Below are positions 17,381 through 25,827 of a DNA stretch of 64,000 nt, one piece after another (the first letter of the stretch is position 1; each line of letters begins with the position of its first letter). The notes below the pieces were generated by a model. The model ran no database searches. It worked only from the letters and a program-made list of their open reading frames with translations, and was not told the DNA's origin. The position numbers and the translations under genes were made by a program. The stretch is taken from contig BMTG01000003.1 in NCBI GenBank assembly GCA_014649555.1, positions 186,001-250,000 on the forward strand, written 5' to 3'. Source of the DNA: Streptomyces globisporus. GTDB lineage: Bacteria; Actinomycetota; Actinomycetes; Streptomycetales; Streptomycetaceae.

Positions 17381-19372
17381 GTGAAGAGGTTCTTCGGACC
17401 CGTCAAGATGGTGGACCCACAGGTTTCCGACGCCGAGCACGAGCTGTTCGGCGGCCCCCTGCGCTATGACATGGGCTGGTCCCAGCACGAGCACGCGACG
17501 TTAGACCTGACCATGTTGTCCGCGCTGCGCTCCATGCCCTCCCTCGTCGGTGGCACACTCCGCATGGCGTGGCAGGCCGACCGGCGTGCCCTACTCTCCG
17601 TCGGGTTGAGCGAGATCGGCCAGGGCATCGCCGCCGCCGCCGGCCTACTCGCCGTGAACGCCGTTATGCACGCCCTACTCGCCGGCAGCGGCAGCGCCGG
17701 TGACCGTCTGCACGCCTTGCTGCCCGCTCTCCTGGCCTCCGCAGCCATCGGCGTCGTCAACTCCGCCCTTTCCGCATGGTCCACCTCCCGGGCCGGGCGG
17801 CTGGAACCCAAGGTCGAGCGCATCGCCACCACCCAATACCTGGCTGCCGCCGCCAACGTAGAGCTGGAGGCCATCGACGACCCCGACTTCCGGCGCCTGG
17901 TCGACATCGCCCAGCACGGTCCCGGTTCTGCCCGCCGCATGATCAGTGCTTGTGTCGCTGCACTGAACGGCCTCATTTCCCTGATCACCATCGCCGGCGT
18001 CTTAGCCGTGCTCCACCCGGTGCTGCTGCCTCTGCTCCTCCTCATCGCCGCCCCGCGCGGCTGGGGCGCGATGCGCGTGGCACAGGAGCGGTACGTGTCG
18101 GTGATGAGCTGGATCGAGCACGTACGGGCCAGCCGCCTGATCGGCAATCTGCTCACCGAGCGCACCGCCGCTCAGGAGGTCCGCCTTCACGCCGTCGGCG
18201 CCTTCCTCCTGAGCCGCTACGAACGCATGGCCGAGAGCGCCGAGGCCGAACAGGAACGCCTCGCCTCCAGCAAGGCCCTGACCGAATGGGTGGCCTCCGC
18301 GCTGTCCGGCCTGGCGATGGCCGCGACCTACGGTGCCATGTTCTGGCTGATCACGGCCGGACACATGAGCCTCGCCGTCGCCGGGACCGCCGTCATCGCC
18401 GTGCGCACCGGTTCGGCGAGCCTGGGCGCGCTGGTGATGAACATCAACCAGCTCCACGAGGAGAGCCTCTATGTCCGCGACCACGGCCGCTTCCTCACCC
18501 AGGCCCGCCAACGGACGCTGCACTCCGGCGGTGCCCCCGTCCCGGAGCGCGTCAAAGAGGTCGTTCTCGACCAGGTCACCTACCGCTATCCCGACCGGGA
18601 CACCCTCGCGCTGGACGGAGTGTCCCTGACCCTGCCGATGGGGTCGGTAACTGCGGTGGTAGGCGAAAACGGCTCCGGCAAGAGCACCCTGATGAAGATC
18701 CTTTCCGGCATGCTGCTGCCCACCTCCGGAAGCCTGCGCTGGGGCGGGGAGGACCTCACCGGCCTCGACCGGGTCCAGATCTTCTCGCGGGTCTCGCTGC
18801 TCACCCAGGATTTCCAACGCTGGCCCGTGACCGCAGCGATGAACGTCCGTCTCGGCCGGCCCGACCACCCCGCGACAGAAGAGGATCTGGAGCCCTCGGT
18901 CGCCTACGCCGCCGCCGGCCCCGTCATCGCCAAACTCCCTGACGGCCTGCGCAGCCTGCTGGCCCGCATGTTCCGCGGCGCCATCGAACTCTCCGGCGGC
19001 GAATGGCAGAAAGTCGGCCTGGCCCGCACCCACTGGCGCAGTTCAACATCACCAGCAGACGGCGTCCTCATCGTCGACGAACCGACCTCCGCCCTCGACC
19101 CCGAAGCCGAGATCGAAGCCTTCGACCGTATCCGCCGCCTCGCTGCTCCCAACCGAGCCGTCGTCCTGGTCACCCATCGCATGTCCGGCGTCCGCCACGC
19201 CGACCACATCTACGTCCTCAACAACGGGCACCTCACCGAGCACGGCACCCACGACCAACTCATCGCCGCCCGCGGCCGGTACGCCGCCATGTTCGACGCC
19301 CAGGCCGCCCAGTACGCCCCGACCGTGAACATCCCCCGCCCCGCCGCGCCCGCAGTCTCGGACCAGGCATGA
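17381..19372 (+). CDS. ABC exporter, fused membrane and ATPase domains
   Basis: A 663-residue half transporter. The N-terminal part carries about six membrane helices (for example AGLLAVNAVMHALL and LISLITIAGVLAVLHP) and the C-terminal part a complete ATPase: Walker A GENGSGKST at about 428, signature LSGGEWQ at about 537, Walker B VLIVDEPTS at about 562 and the H-loop VTHRMS. It lacks an N-terminal C39 peptidase, so it exports but does not cleave the leader. GTG 17381 is chosen for the GGGAGG seven nt upstream. TTA codons at 17501 and 18002 make translation bldA-dependent. It overlaps the following methyltransferase by 4 nt and is the likely lanthipeptide exporter. Confidence 0.88.
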   Translation: MKRFFGPVKMVDPQVSDAEHELFGGPLRYDMGWSQHEHATLDLTMLSALRSMPSLVGGTLRMAWQADRRALLSVGLSEIGQGIAAAAGLLAVNAVMHALLAGSGSAGDRLHALLPALLASAAIGVVNSALSAWSTSRAGRLEPKVERIATTQYLAAAANVELEAIDDPDFRRLVDIAQHGPGSARRMISACVAALNGLISLITIAGVLAVLHPVLLPLLLLIAAPRGWGAMRVAQERYVSVMSWIEHVRASRLIGNLLTERTAAQEVRLHAVGAFLLSRYERMAESAEAEQERLASSKALTEWVASALSGLAMAATYGAMFWLITAGHMSLAVAGTAVIAVRTGSASLGALVMNINQLHEESLYVRDHGRFLTQARQRTLHSGGAPVPERVKEVVLDQVTYRYPDRDTLALDGVSLTLPMGSVTAVVGENGSGKSTLMKILSGMLLPTSGSLRWGGEDLTGLDRVQIFSRVSLLTQDFQRWPVTAAMNVRLGRPDHPATEEDLEPSVAYAAAGPVIAKLPDGLRSLLARMFRGAIELSGGEWQKVGLARTHWRSSTSPADGVLIVDEPTSALDPEAEIEAFDRIRRLAAPNRAVVLVTHRMSGVRHADHIYVLNNGHLTEHGTHDQLIAARGRYAAMFDAQAAQYAPTVNIPRPAAPAVSDQA

Positions 19373-20706
19373 CCCGCTCGACCGAAAGGCCCGCTGTGAC
19401 CACGCCACCCACCACGGACCCTGATGAGGCCACCGCCCTGCGCCACCAGCTTGCCGATCAGCTGACCGCCGACGGACACATCCGCACCCCTGCGGTCGAC
19501 CGCGCCCTGCGCACCGTGCCGCGGCACACCTTCGCCCCCGAAGCCGCCCTCGCCGCCGCGTACGCCAACGACATCATCGCCACCCGCCACCGCGAGGACG
19601 GCACCATTACCAGTTCCATCTCCGCTCCCTGGCTGCAGGCCGCCATGCTCGACGCCGCTCGCATCCAGCCCGGCCACCGGGTCCTGGAGATCGGATCCGG
19701 CGGATACAACGCCGCCTTGATCGCCGAACTCGTCGGTCCGACCGGCCACGTCACCACCCTCGATATCGATCCCACCGTGACCGAGAGGGCCGCCCAGTTC
19801 CTGCCCAGGGCCGGATACGGCCAGGTAAGCGTGGTCACCGCGGACGCCGAGCACCTGCCCCGTGAGGTGGTTCCCAATGGCGGATTCGACGCCATCGTGG
19901 TCACCGTCGACACCTGGGACCTGCCCTGGATCGACGCCCTTGCCGACGGCGGCCGGCTCGTCGTGCCACTGCGCCTGCACGGCTACCACTGGGCCATCGG
20001 CTTCACCAAGGAGAAGGAGGCACTGCACAGCGACGAGCCGCTCGTCGTCTGCGGCTTCGTCGCCATGCAGGGCGACGGTGCCTGGAGCCCCAACCGCCGC
20101 ACCGTCCCCGGCACCGGAGTCCACCTCTCGTGGGAAGACGGCACACCGCTGAAGGTGGACCAACTCGCCCTCGCGCTCACCCGCGAGCCGACCGTCACCC
20201 GTACCGACATCACCGTCGGGGGCCAGGAGCCCTTCGACCTCCTCACGCTCTACCTCGCCGGCGCCCTGCCCGGCTTCTGCCGCCTGAAAGCCGACCCCGA
20301 CGGCGCCCATCAGGTCCTCAACCCTCCGCCCCCGCACTGGCCCGCCGCAGCGATCGTCCGCGGCGCCTCCCTCGCCCGACTGGCCCACGAGCGCCTCGAC
20401 GACGGGGACGACGGCAAGGGCCGGTACGAGTTCGTCGTCCACGGGTACGGCGACCACGGCCGCCTCGCCGCTCAGGAGATGGCCGAGCACGTCGAGATCT
20501 GGCAGCGCGACCACCGCGGCGCCCACTGCCCCCTCATCACAGCCCGCCCGGTATCCGGCCGTGGTGCGGCGGGCCCGGACCACGAGCCGCACGTGTTCGC
20601 TAAAAAGCACACCCGCATCACCGTGAACTGGCCGATCGTGCCCGGCGGAACCGCCCGCCCCACCGTCATTGAGGAAGTACCGGCGGAAGGGATGCAGTTG
20701 AGCTGA
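19369..20706 (+). CDS. Second FxLD-system / isoaspartyl-type O-methyltransferase
   Basis: A 445-residue SAM methyltransferase of the protein-L-isoaspartate type without the elimination domain. It shows the SAM motif RVLEIGSGGYNA at about residue 103 and the acidic second motif TLDIDPTV. Upstream is the substrate-side segment TSSISAPWLQAAML, parallel to the ISCISAPSIVATQL segment of the first methyltransferase. The C-terminal 200 residues are specific to this group. Two different enzymes of this type in one locus suggest either two methylation sites or two substrates. ATG 19369 overlaps the exporter stop codon; a GTG at 19396 is also possible. Confidence 0.85.
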   Translation: MTRSTERPAVTTPPTTDPDEATALRHQLADQLTADGHIRTPAVDRALRTVPRHTFAPEAALAAAYANDIIATRHREDGTITSSISAPWLQAAMLDAARIQPGHRVLEIGSGGYNAALIAELVGPTGHVTTLDIDPTVTERAAQFLPRAGYGQVSVVTADAEHLPREVVPNGGFDAIVVTVDTWDLPWIDALADGGRLVVPLRLHGYHWAIGFTKEKEALHSDEPLVVCGFVAMQGDGAWSPNRRTVPGTGVHLSWEDGTPLKVDQLALALTREPTVTRTDITVGGQEPFDLLTLYLAGALPGFCRLKADPDGAHQVLNPPPPHWPAAAIVRGASLARLAHERLDDGDDGKGRYEFVVHGYGDHGRLAAQEMAEHVEIWQRDHRGAHCPLITARPVSGRGAAGPDHEPHVFAKKHTRITVNWPIVPGGTARPTVIEEVPAEGMQLS

Positions 20707-20761
20707 CCCCACCGACCGCCCCGCCTCGACACGACCCGCTCACGCCCTTCCGAGGTAGCCC

Positions 20762-22237
20762 ATGCCGTTGTCGCACCGCCACATCCGCACCACCGTCGAC
20801 GCCTATCTCGCTCGCCACCCCGACGAACGCGAGCAGCTCGGCGGCCTCCTGGACGCCCTCGACCAAACCGGCGAGGACATCGCCAGCCGCTCAACCTTCA
20901 CCGGACACATCACCTGCGGGGCGATTGTCGTCGACCAGCTCGGCCGTGTCCTGCACGTGCTGCACCTGGCCAGCGGGAAGGTCCTCGCCCCAGGAGGCCA
21001 CGCCGAACCAACCGACGACTCCCTGGCAGCAGCGGCGCTTCGGGAGCTGCGTGAGGAGACCGGAATCCCGCCCCAGGCCGTCATGCAGTGGCCGGGCTAC
21101 GCCGCGGTGCCGCTGGACATCGACATCCACGACATCGACGCCCACCCCGGCAAGGGCGAACCCTGGCACCAGCACTTCGACCTCCGGTTCCTCTTCCGCC
21201 TGCACGCGGTGGAAGAGGTGTCCGTGGAACTGCAGGAGGAAGAGATCGGTGGCATCGAGTGGCGCCCTGTGGACCGGGTGACCTCACCGACCCTGCGTGA
21301 GAAGCTGCTGAAGCTCCCGCTCCAGGTCGCACCGGAGACAGCCAACGCCTCCGCTCTGATCTACAACGATCGCGGCGAATACCTGCTCCACCTGCGCGAC
21401 TACCTCCCCGGTCAGATCTGGGAGCCGGGCAACTGGTCCCTGGTGGGCGGCGGCCGAGAGCCACAAGACGTCACCCTGGAACACACCGTCCGACGCGAAC
21501 TGGCAGAGGAAGCGGGCCTCGACCTCGCCGAACTCACCCCGTTCGACACCGAGTACGCCATCGGCGACTCCGGCGCGACCGTACCCATCGCCATCTACGC
21601 CGGCCGCTGGAACGGCGACCCTCGCAAACTCCACGTGACAGAAGGGGTGCTGCTCGTCTGGTTCCCTCCCTCGGACCTCCACCGCCTGCGCATCGCAAAC
21701 ACCACGAGCGACCTAGTACGGCGCCACGCCGCCAGCCATCCGACGACGCAGAGCGGGCCCGAACCGGAGGAAGAAGGTCCCGCCTCACCGCACGGCACGG
21801 TCCCCAACATCATCGGTGTCCATCTCTATCTGGAGAAGCCCGACGGGACGGTGCTGCTCGGGCTGCGCCACCCCAACTCCGCGTTCGCGCCGTCCACCTG
21901 GCACGTGCTGGCCGGCCACTGCGAGCAGGAGAACGCCATTGACTGTCTGATCAGGGAGGCCCGAGAGGAGGCCGGCCTGCACATCGAGCGCCAGGACATC
22001 GAACTCGTCCACGTCGTCCATCACATCGGCACACCCAAGAACCCACCCCGCATGGGCCTGTTCTTCCGCGCTCGCGCCTGGCGCGGCGAACCTGAGCTGC
22101 GCGAGCCGGACAAGTGCATCGAGTGGCGATTCTGGGATGCCGCCGCCCTGCCCGACGAACTCGTCCCCTACACCCGAATGGCCATTGCGAAGATCCAGAC
22201 CGGCGAGCTCTACAGCGAAATGGGCTGGCCTGCATGA
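20762..22237 (+). CDS. Triple-Nudix protein
   Basis: A 491-residue protein with three Nudix-type domains in tandem. The helix of each box is readable: LRELREETGI at about residue 98, RRELAEEAGL at about 243, and IREAREEAGL at about 400. Nudix enzymes hydrolyse nucleoside diphosphates linked to other groups. The upstream Gly/Glu positions of boxes 1 and 2 deviate (boxes read GGHAEPTDD and GGGREPQDV), so not all three may be catalytic. ATG 20762 has GAGGTAG upstream. It starts 55 nt after the methyltransferase and overlaps the next gene by 4 nt, opening a long run of tightly packed genes. Confidence 0.85.
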   Translation: MPLSHRHIRTTVDAYLARHPDEREQLGGLLDALDQTGEDIASRSTFTGHITCGAIVVDQLGRVLHVLHLASGKVLAPGGHAEPTDDSLAAAALRELREETGIPPQAVMQWPGYAAVPLDIDIHDIDAHPGKGEPWHQHFDLRFLFRLHAVEEVSVELQEEEIGGIEWRPVDRVTSPTLREKLLKLPLQVAPETANASALIYNDRGEYLLHLRDYLPGQIWEPGNWSLVGGGREPQDVTLEHTVRRELAEEAGLDLAELTPFDTEYAIGDSGATVPIAIYAGRWNGDPRKLHVTEGVLLVWFPPSDLHRLRIANTTSDLVRRHAASHPTTQSGPEPEEEGPASPHGTVPNIIGVHLYLEKPDGTVLLGLRHPNSAFAPSTWHVLAGHCEQENAIDCLIREAREEAGLHIERQDIELVHVVHHIGTPKNPPRMGLFFRARAWRGEPELREPDKCIEWRFWDAAALPDELVPYTRMAIAKIQTGELYSEMGWPA

Positions 22238-23499
22238 CCGCCACACCGACCAGCGCGCCCCGCCACGTGCCCGCTGCGACGGCGGCCGGACGTCCCGACA
22301 CCCGCCTCGTAGTGATCCGCGGGAACTCGGCCTCGGGCAAGTCGAGCGTCGCCCAGGGCCTACGCGATCACTGCGGCCGCGGCGTCGCCATCGTCGGCCA
22401 GGACATGATCCGCCGGAACGTCCTTCGCGAGCACGACACCACAGGCGGCGCCAACATCGCCCTGCTCGGCAAGGTCGCCCGCCATGCCCTGGACGCCGGC
22501 TTCCACGTCGTACTCGAAGGAATTCTGTACGCCGACCGCTACTGCCACATGATCACGTCACTGGTACGGGACCATCGCGGCGTCTCGGCCTGCTACTACC
22601 TCGACGTACCGCTGGCGGCGACGCTGGCCCGGCACGCCTCGAAGGCGGACGCCGCCTACCTGGAACAAGTCACCGACACCCACCTCACCTCTTGGTACCG
22701 GGAGCTGGACCTGCTGCCGGGCGGGCTGGAGACAGTGATCCCGGCCGACAGCACTCTTCAGGAGACCGTCGCCCGCATCGCGCGCGACACCGAGCCGACC
22801 GCTGCCGCCCCTGCCAAACCACCCCAGCGAAAGCCGCCACAGGGAGACCCGATGAACCTCGTGCTGATGTCCGATCCGCAGGTAGCGGCGATCCCGGTGC
22901 GCGAGTGCGGGGAGCCGCTCGTGGATGTGCGCGACCACGACTTCCGCGTCGATCCCCGCAAGCAAGATGCGCTGGGCGCGTACGCCCATGTCCGCGAGGG
23001 CGTCCTCGCCCGGTTGAAGCACGCCCGCTCCCTCCTGCCCGCCGGCATCGACCTGCTCTTCATCGAGGGCTACCGGCCGCTCAGCCTCCAGCAGCGCTAC
23101 TTCACCGAATACCGCAAGGAGTTGGCCGCCGCCCAGCCCGGCTGGACACCGAAGCAGCTGCACCAGGCCGCCAGCCGGTACGTGTCGCCGCCGGACATCG
23201 CCCCGCACTCCGCAGGCGCAGCCGTGGACGTGACCCTCGCCGACCAGGACGGCCACGAACTCGACCTCGGCACCCGCGTCAACGCTTCCCCGGAGGAGAG
23301 CAATGGGGCGTGCTTCACGCATGCCCCCAACCTCAGCGACCAGGCGCGCCACCACCGCACCCTGCTGCTCAACGTCATGGACAGCGCGGGGTTTACAAAC
23401 TACGAGACTGAGTTCTGGCACTTCTCGGCAGCGGACCGGTACGACGCTCTGATGCGGCGGGAACCGTACGCGCGCTACGGACCGATCGAACTGCCCTAG
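22234..23499 (+). CDS. P-loop kinase fused to VanX-like D-Ala-D-Ala dipeptidase
   Basis: A 421-residue fusion. Residues 20-190 form a P-loop kinase-like domain with RGNSASGKSS (Walker A), VLEGILYADRY and a lid-like Arg/His-rich segment, resembling the AAA/zeta-toxin or small-molecule kinase group. Residues 207-421 form a VanX/M15D dipeptidase: GYRPLSLQQRYF, the zinc-binding HSAGAAVDV (His and Asp) and EFWHF (catalytic Glu and zinc His), all intact. An internal ATG at 22852, after GGGAGACCC, could give the dipeptidase alone. VanX enzymes hydrolyse D-Ala-D-Ala or other dipeptides. The pairing suggests action on cell-wall precursors or on a dipeptide intermediate; both ideas are inference. Confidence 0.8.
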   Translation: MTATPTSAPRHVPAATAAGRPDTRLVVIRGNSASGKSSVAQGLRDHCGRGVAIVGQDMIRRNVLREHDTTGGANIALLGKVARHALDAGFHVVLEGILYADRYCHMITSLVRDHRGVSACYYLDVPLAATLARHASKADAAYLEQVTDTHLTSWYRELDLLPGGLETVIPADSTLQETVARIARDTEPTAAAPAKPPQRKPPQGDPMNLVLMSDPQVAAIPVRECGEPLVDVRDHDFRVDPRKQDALGAYAHVREGVLARLKHARSLLPAGIDLLFIEGYRPLSLQQRYFTEYRKELAAAQPGWTPKQLHQAASRYVSPPDIAPHSAGAAVDVTLADQDGHELDLGTRVNASPEESNGACFTHAPNLSDQARHHRTLLLNVMDSAGFTNYETEFWHFSAADRYDALMRREPYARYGPIELP

Positions 23500-23619
23500 C
23501 GCGCCGCAACCCGGCCAGGTCCTCGCCCCCGATTCAGCCCCCGAGGCCCCGGAGACGCGCTACCACCGCTCCGTGGACGCCCTGACCACGACGGACGAAA
23601 GCACCGAACGGAGGCATGT

Positions 23620-24522
23620 GTGCCTGACCACACCCAGCAGGCGATCCCAGCCGTCCCGAGCCCATCGGCCGGAGATGAACCGCCCGAGCACCACATGCAC
23701 CTGCTCGGGCGGTACTACCGGCAGGTTGAAGCCGGTCGTAAGACCATCGAAGTGAGCGTGGCCACGCCGGACAGGCGCGACATCAGCATCGGCGACACGG
23801 TCGTCTTCCACGACCGGGAGACCGGGCGGGAACTCGACGTCGCCGTGCAGCGGATCACTTCGTACCCCTCCTTCGAGGACCTGCTCCGTTCGGAGGACAC
23901 AGCGCGCATCGACCCGGACGGGCAATCCGGCGAGCTGCTGGCGAGTCTCCGCAGCATTTTCCCGCCGGCCAAGGAGGCTCTCGGCGTACTCGTGTTCGCC
24001 TTCGACCACCGCCCTGTCCGGCCCGGCCGCCCCATGCCGATGACGGCCGAGGCGTACGCGCAGACCGTCCCCCACCACACGGTGTAGGGCTGCCTCTACA
24101 TCCGCGACGAGCAGGACCGGCCGGTCCAACTCCGCTCGGTGTACGGCTCGCGGCTGTGGCAGTTCCCGGGAGGCAACCTCGACGCCCCGGACGAAGACCC
24201 CCTGCAGACTGCCCGGCGCGAGGCGGTCGAGGAAACATGCCTCGAACTCGGCCTGGGCACACCGACGCTCCTCCTGACGCACTTCCTGCACGCCGGGCCC
24301 AGCCTGCCGCTGAACAAGGTGGGGTTCATCTTCGACGGAGGGCGCCTGAGCGCCGACCAGCTCGGCCAGATCCGCCTCGACCCGGCTGAGCACGACATGT
24401 GGGCCGTCCACGATCTCGCCGCTTGGCAGGAACTGATGGCCCCGCGTGACTTCGCCCGCCTCGACGCCATCGAACGAGCCCGGCGCGGCGAGGGCCCCTC
24501 CTACCTGATCACACACGCCTGA
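23620..24522 (+). pseudogene. ASCH-Nudix fusion gene interrupted by an in-frame TAG
   Basis: One continuous 300-codon frame apart from a TAG at 24085-24087 (codon 156). The first part, from GTG 23620 after GGAGG, is an ASCH-type RNA/nucleotide-binding domain (HLLGRYYRQVEAGRKTIEV). The second part is a Nudix domain (LWQFPGGNLD, then RREAVEETCLELG). The stop falls at the start of the first Nudix strand, between VPHHTV and GCLYIRDEQ, where a Tyr codon would fit. The Nudix Gly after EET is Cys. A nonsense change plus a lost motif residue suggest decay, but the downstream frame has no other damage, so a two-protein product (Nudix from GTG 24139) or readthrough remains possible. Confidence 0.75.
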
Positions 24523-24550
24523 CCCCAGCACCCCCACCCAGGAGGCAACC

Positions 24551-25735
24551 GTGTTCGCTGAGGACACCAACACCCGGGCCTGGCAGATCTACGGCCAGAG
24601 ACAGCTCGACCGCGCCTACTCGCCGCCCATCCCCGACCGGCTCAGCTGGACGCCCTGGGATGGGCTCGGGCCGGGAGCGGAAGTCCTCGGCGACGTCACC
24701 GGCCGCCGTGTCCTGGACATCGGCTCCGGAGCCGGCCACCACGCCGTCCACCTCGCCCAGGCACACGGAGCGCGCGTCACCGGCATCGAGTTGTCCCCAA
24801 CCCAGCACGAACGCGCCTTCTCCGCCCACTCGGACGTGGACGGCGTGGAATTCCTCCAGGCAGACGTGACCGAGTACCTGGCCAAAGCCGAGCCGTTCGA
24901 CGCCGCGTACGCGATCGGGACGCTCGCCTTCGTCGATCCGCACCGCTCGCTGCCGGCCCTGCGCGACGGCCTGCGTCCCGGCGCTCCGCTGATCCTCTCG
25001 CTCCTGCACACCGACCTGCATGGCCTCGGCCCGTCCACCGAGGTGGCACCGCGCGAGCAGATGATCCTGCTGAGCGACGACCCGCCGCTGCCGACCCAGA
25101 TGTGGGTCTTGGCGCCACAGCTTTGGGAGGACCTGCTCACCGAGTACGGCTTCCGCGTCGAAGCCATCAACCTCTTCCCGCACCCGGACCAAGGCGCCTC
25201 GGTTGTTCAGCAGCTCCTCCGCGCCCGGCGCCTTTCCCATCGGTCGGCGCGCGTGGCCAGCCGGCCCCGTAGCACCCGAGCCCCGGCCGCCCACGCGGCC
25301 GTCGGCGTCGGAGCGATCCTGCTCAGCGAGCAGGGCATCCTGCTGGGACGGCACCAGCGCGGCACCCTGGAACTGCCCGGCGGCAGCGTGGAGGGGGACG
25401 GGGAATCCTTCGAGGACGCGGTCGTGCGCGAACTCGCCGAGGAGACCGGTCTGGTCGCTCGAACCAGCGACGTGGAACTGCTTGGCACACTCGTCGATCA
25501 CGTCGACGGCGTACTACGAGTCACCGTCGGTGCGCGGGTCCACACCTGGCAAGGCCAACCGGTCACGCAGCCGGTGGAGAGCGTCGGTGAGTGGGCTTGG
25601 TATCCGCTCGATCAGCTTCCCAACGGGCTGTTCGTATGCAGCGCCCAGATTCTCACGGCCTGGCGGCCCGATCTGCCCATCGACCACCCGCCGGCGCACT
25701 TCACGGCTTTCGCCCAGGCCCCGTGGCGCCGCTAG
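24551..25735 (+). CDS. SAM methyltransferase fused to a Nudix domain
   Basis: A 394-residue two-domain protein. Residues 45-220 are a class I methyltransferase with RVLDIGSGAGHHA at about 53 and the acidic strand-2 end GIELSPTQ. Residues 255-385 are a Nudix domain with LELPGGSVEGDGESFE and VRELAEETGL, an intact box. GTG 24551 follows GGAGG. The fusion suggests a nucleotide-linked or sugar-nucleotide-like substrate that is methylated and then hydrolysed, or a housekeeping-style role in clearing a modified nucleotide. Its neighbours on both sides encode Nudix or radical-SAM-like enzymes. Confidence 0.85.
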   Translation: MFAEDTNTRAWQIYGQRQLDRAYSPPIPDRLSWTPWDGLGPGAEVLGDVTGRRVLDIGSGAGHHAVHLAQAHGARVTGIELSPTQHERAFSAHSDVDGVEFLQADVTEYLAKAEPFDAAYAIGTLAFVDPHRSLPALRDGLRPGAPLILSLLHTDLHGLGPSTEVAPREQMILLSDDPPLPTQMWVLAPQLWEDLLTEYGFRVEAINLFPHPDQGASVVQQLLRARRLSHRSARVASRPRSTRAPAAHAAVGVGAILLSEQGILLGRHQRGTLELPGGSVEGDGESFEDAVVRELAEETGLVARTSDVELLGTLVDHVDGVLRVTVGARVHTWQGQPVTQPVESVGEWAWYPLDQLPNGLFVCSAQILTAWRPDLPIDHPPAHFTAFAQAPWRR

Positions 25736-25827
25736 CACGCGAGCCGTCGCCGACTGCTCTTGCGACAGGGCATTGGTGCCGCACCCCGGCAGCAACACAC
25801 ACCGCATCAACCAAGCTGGAGTTCTTC

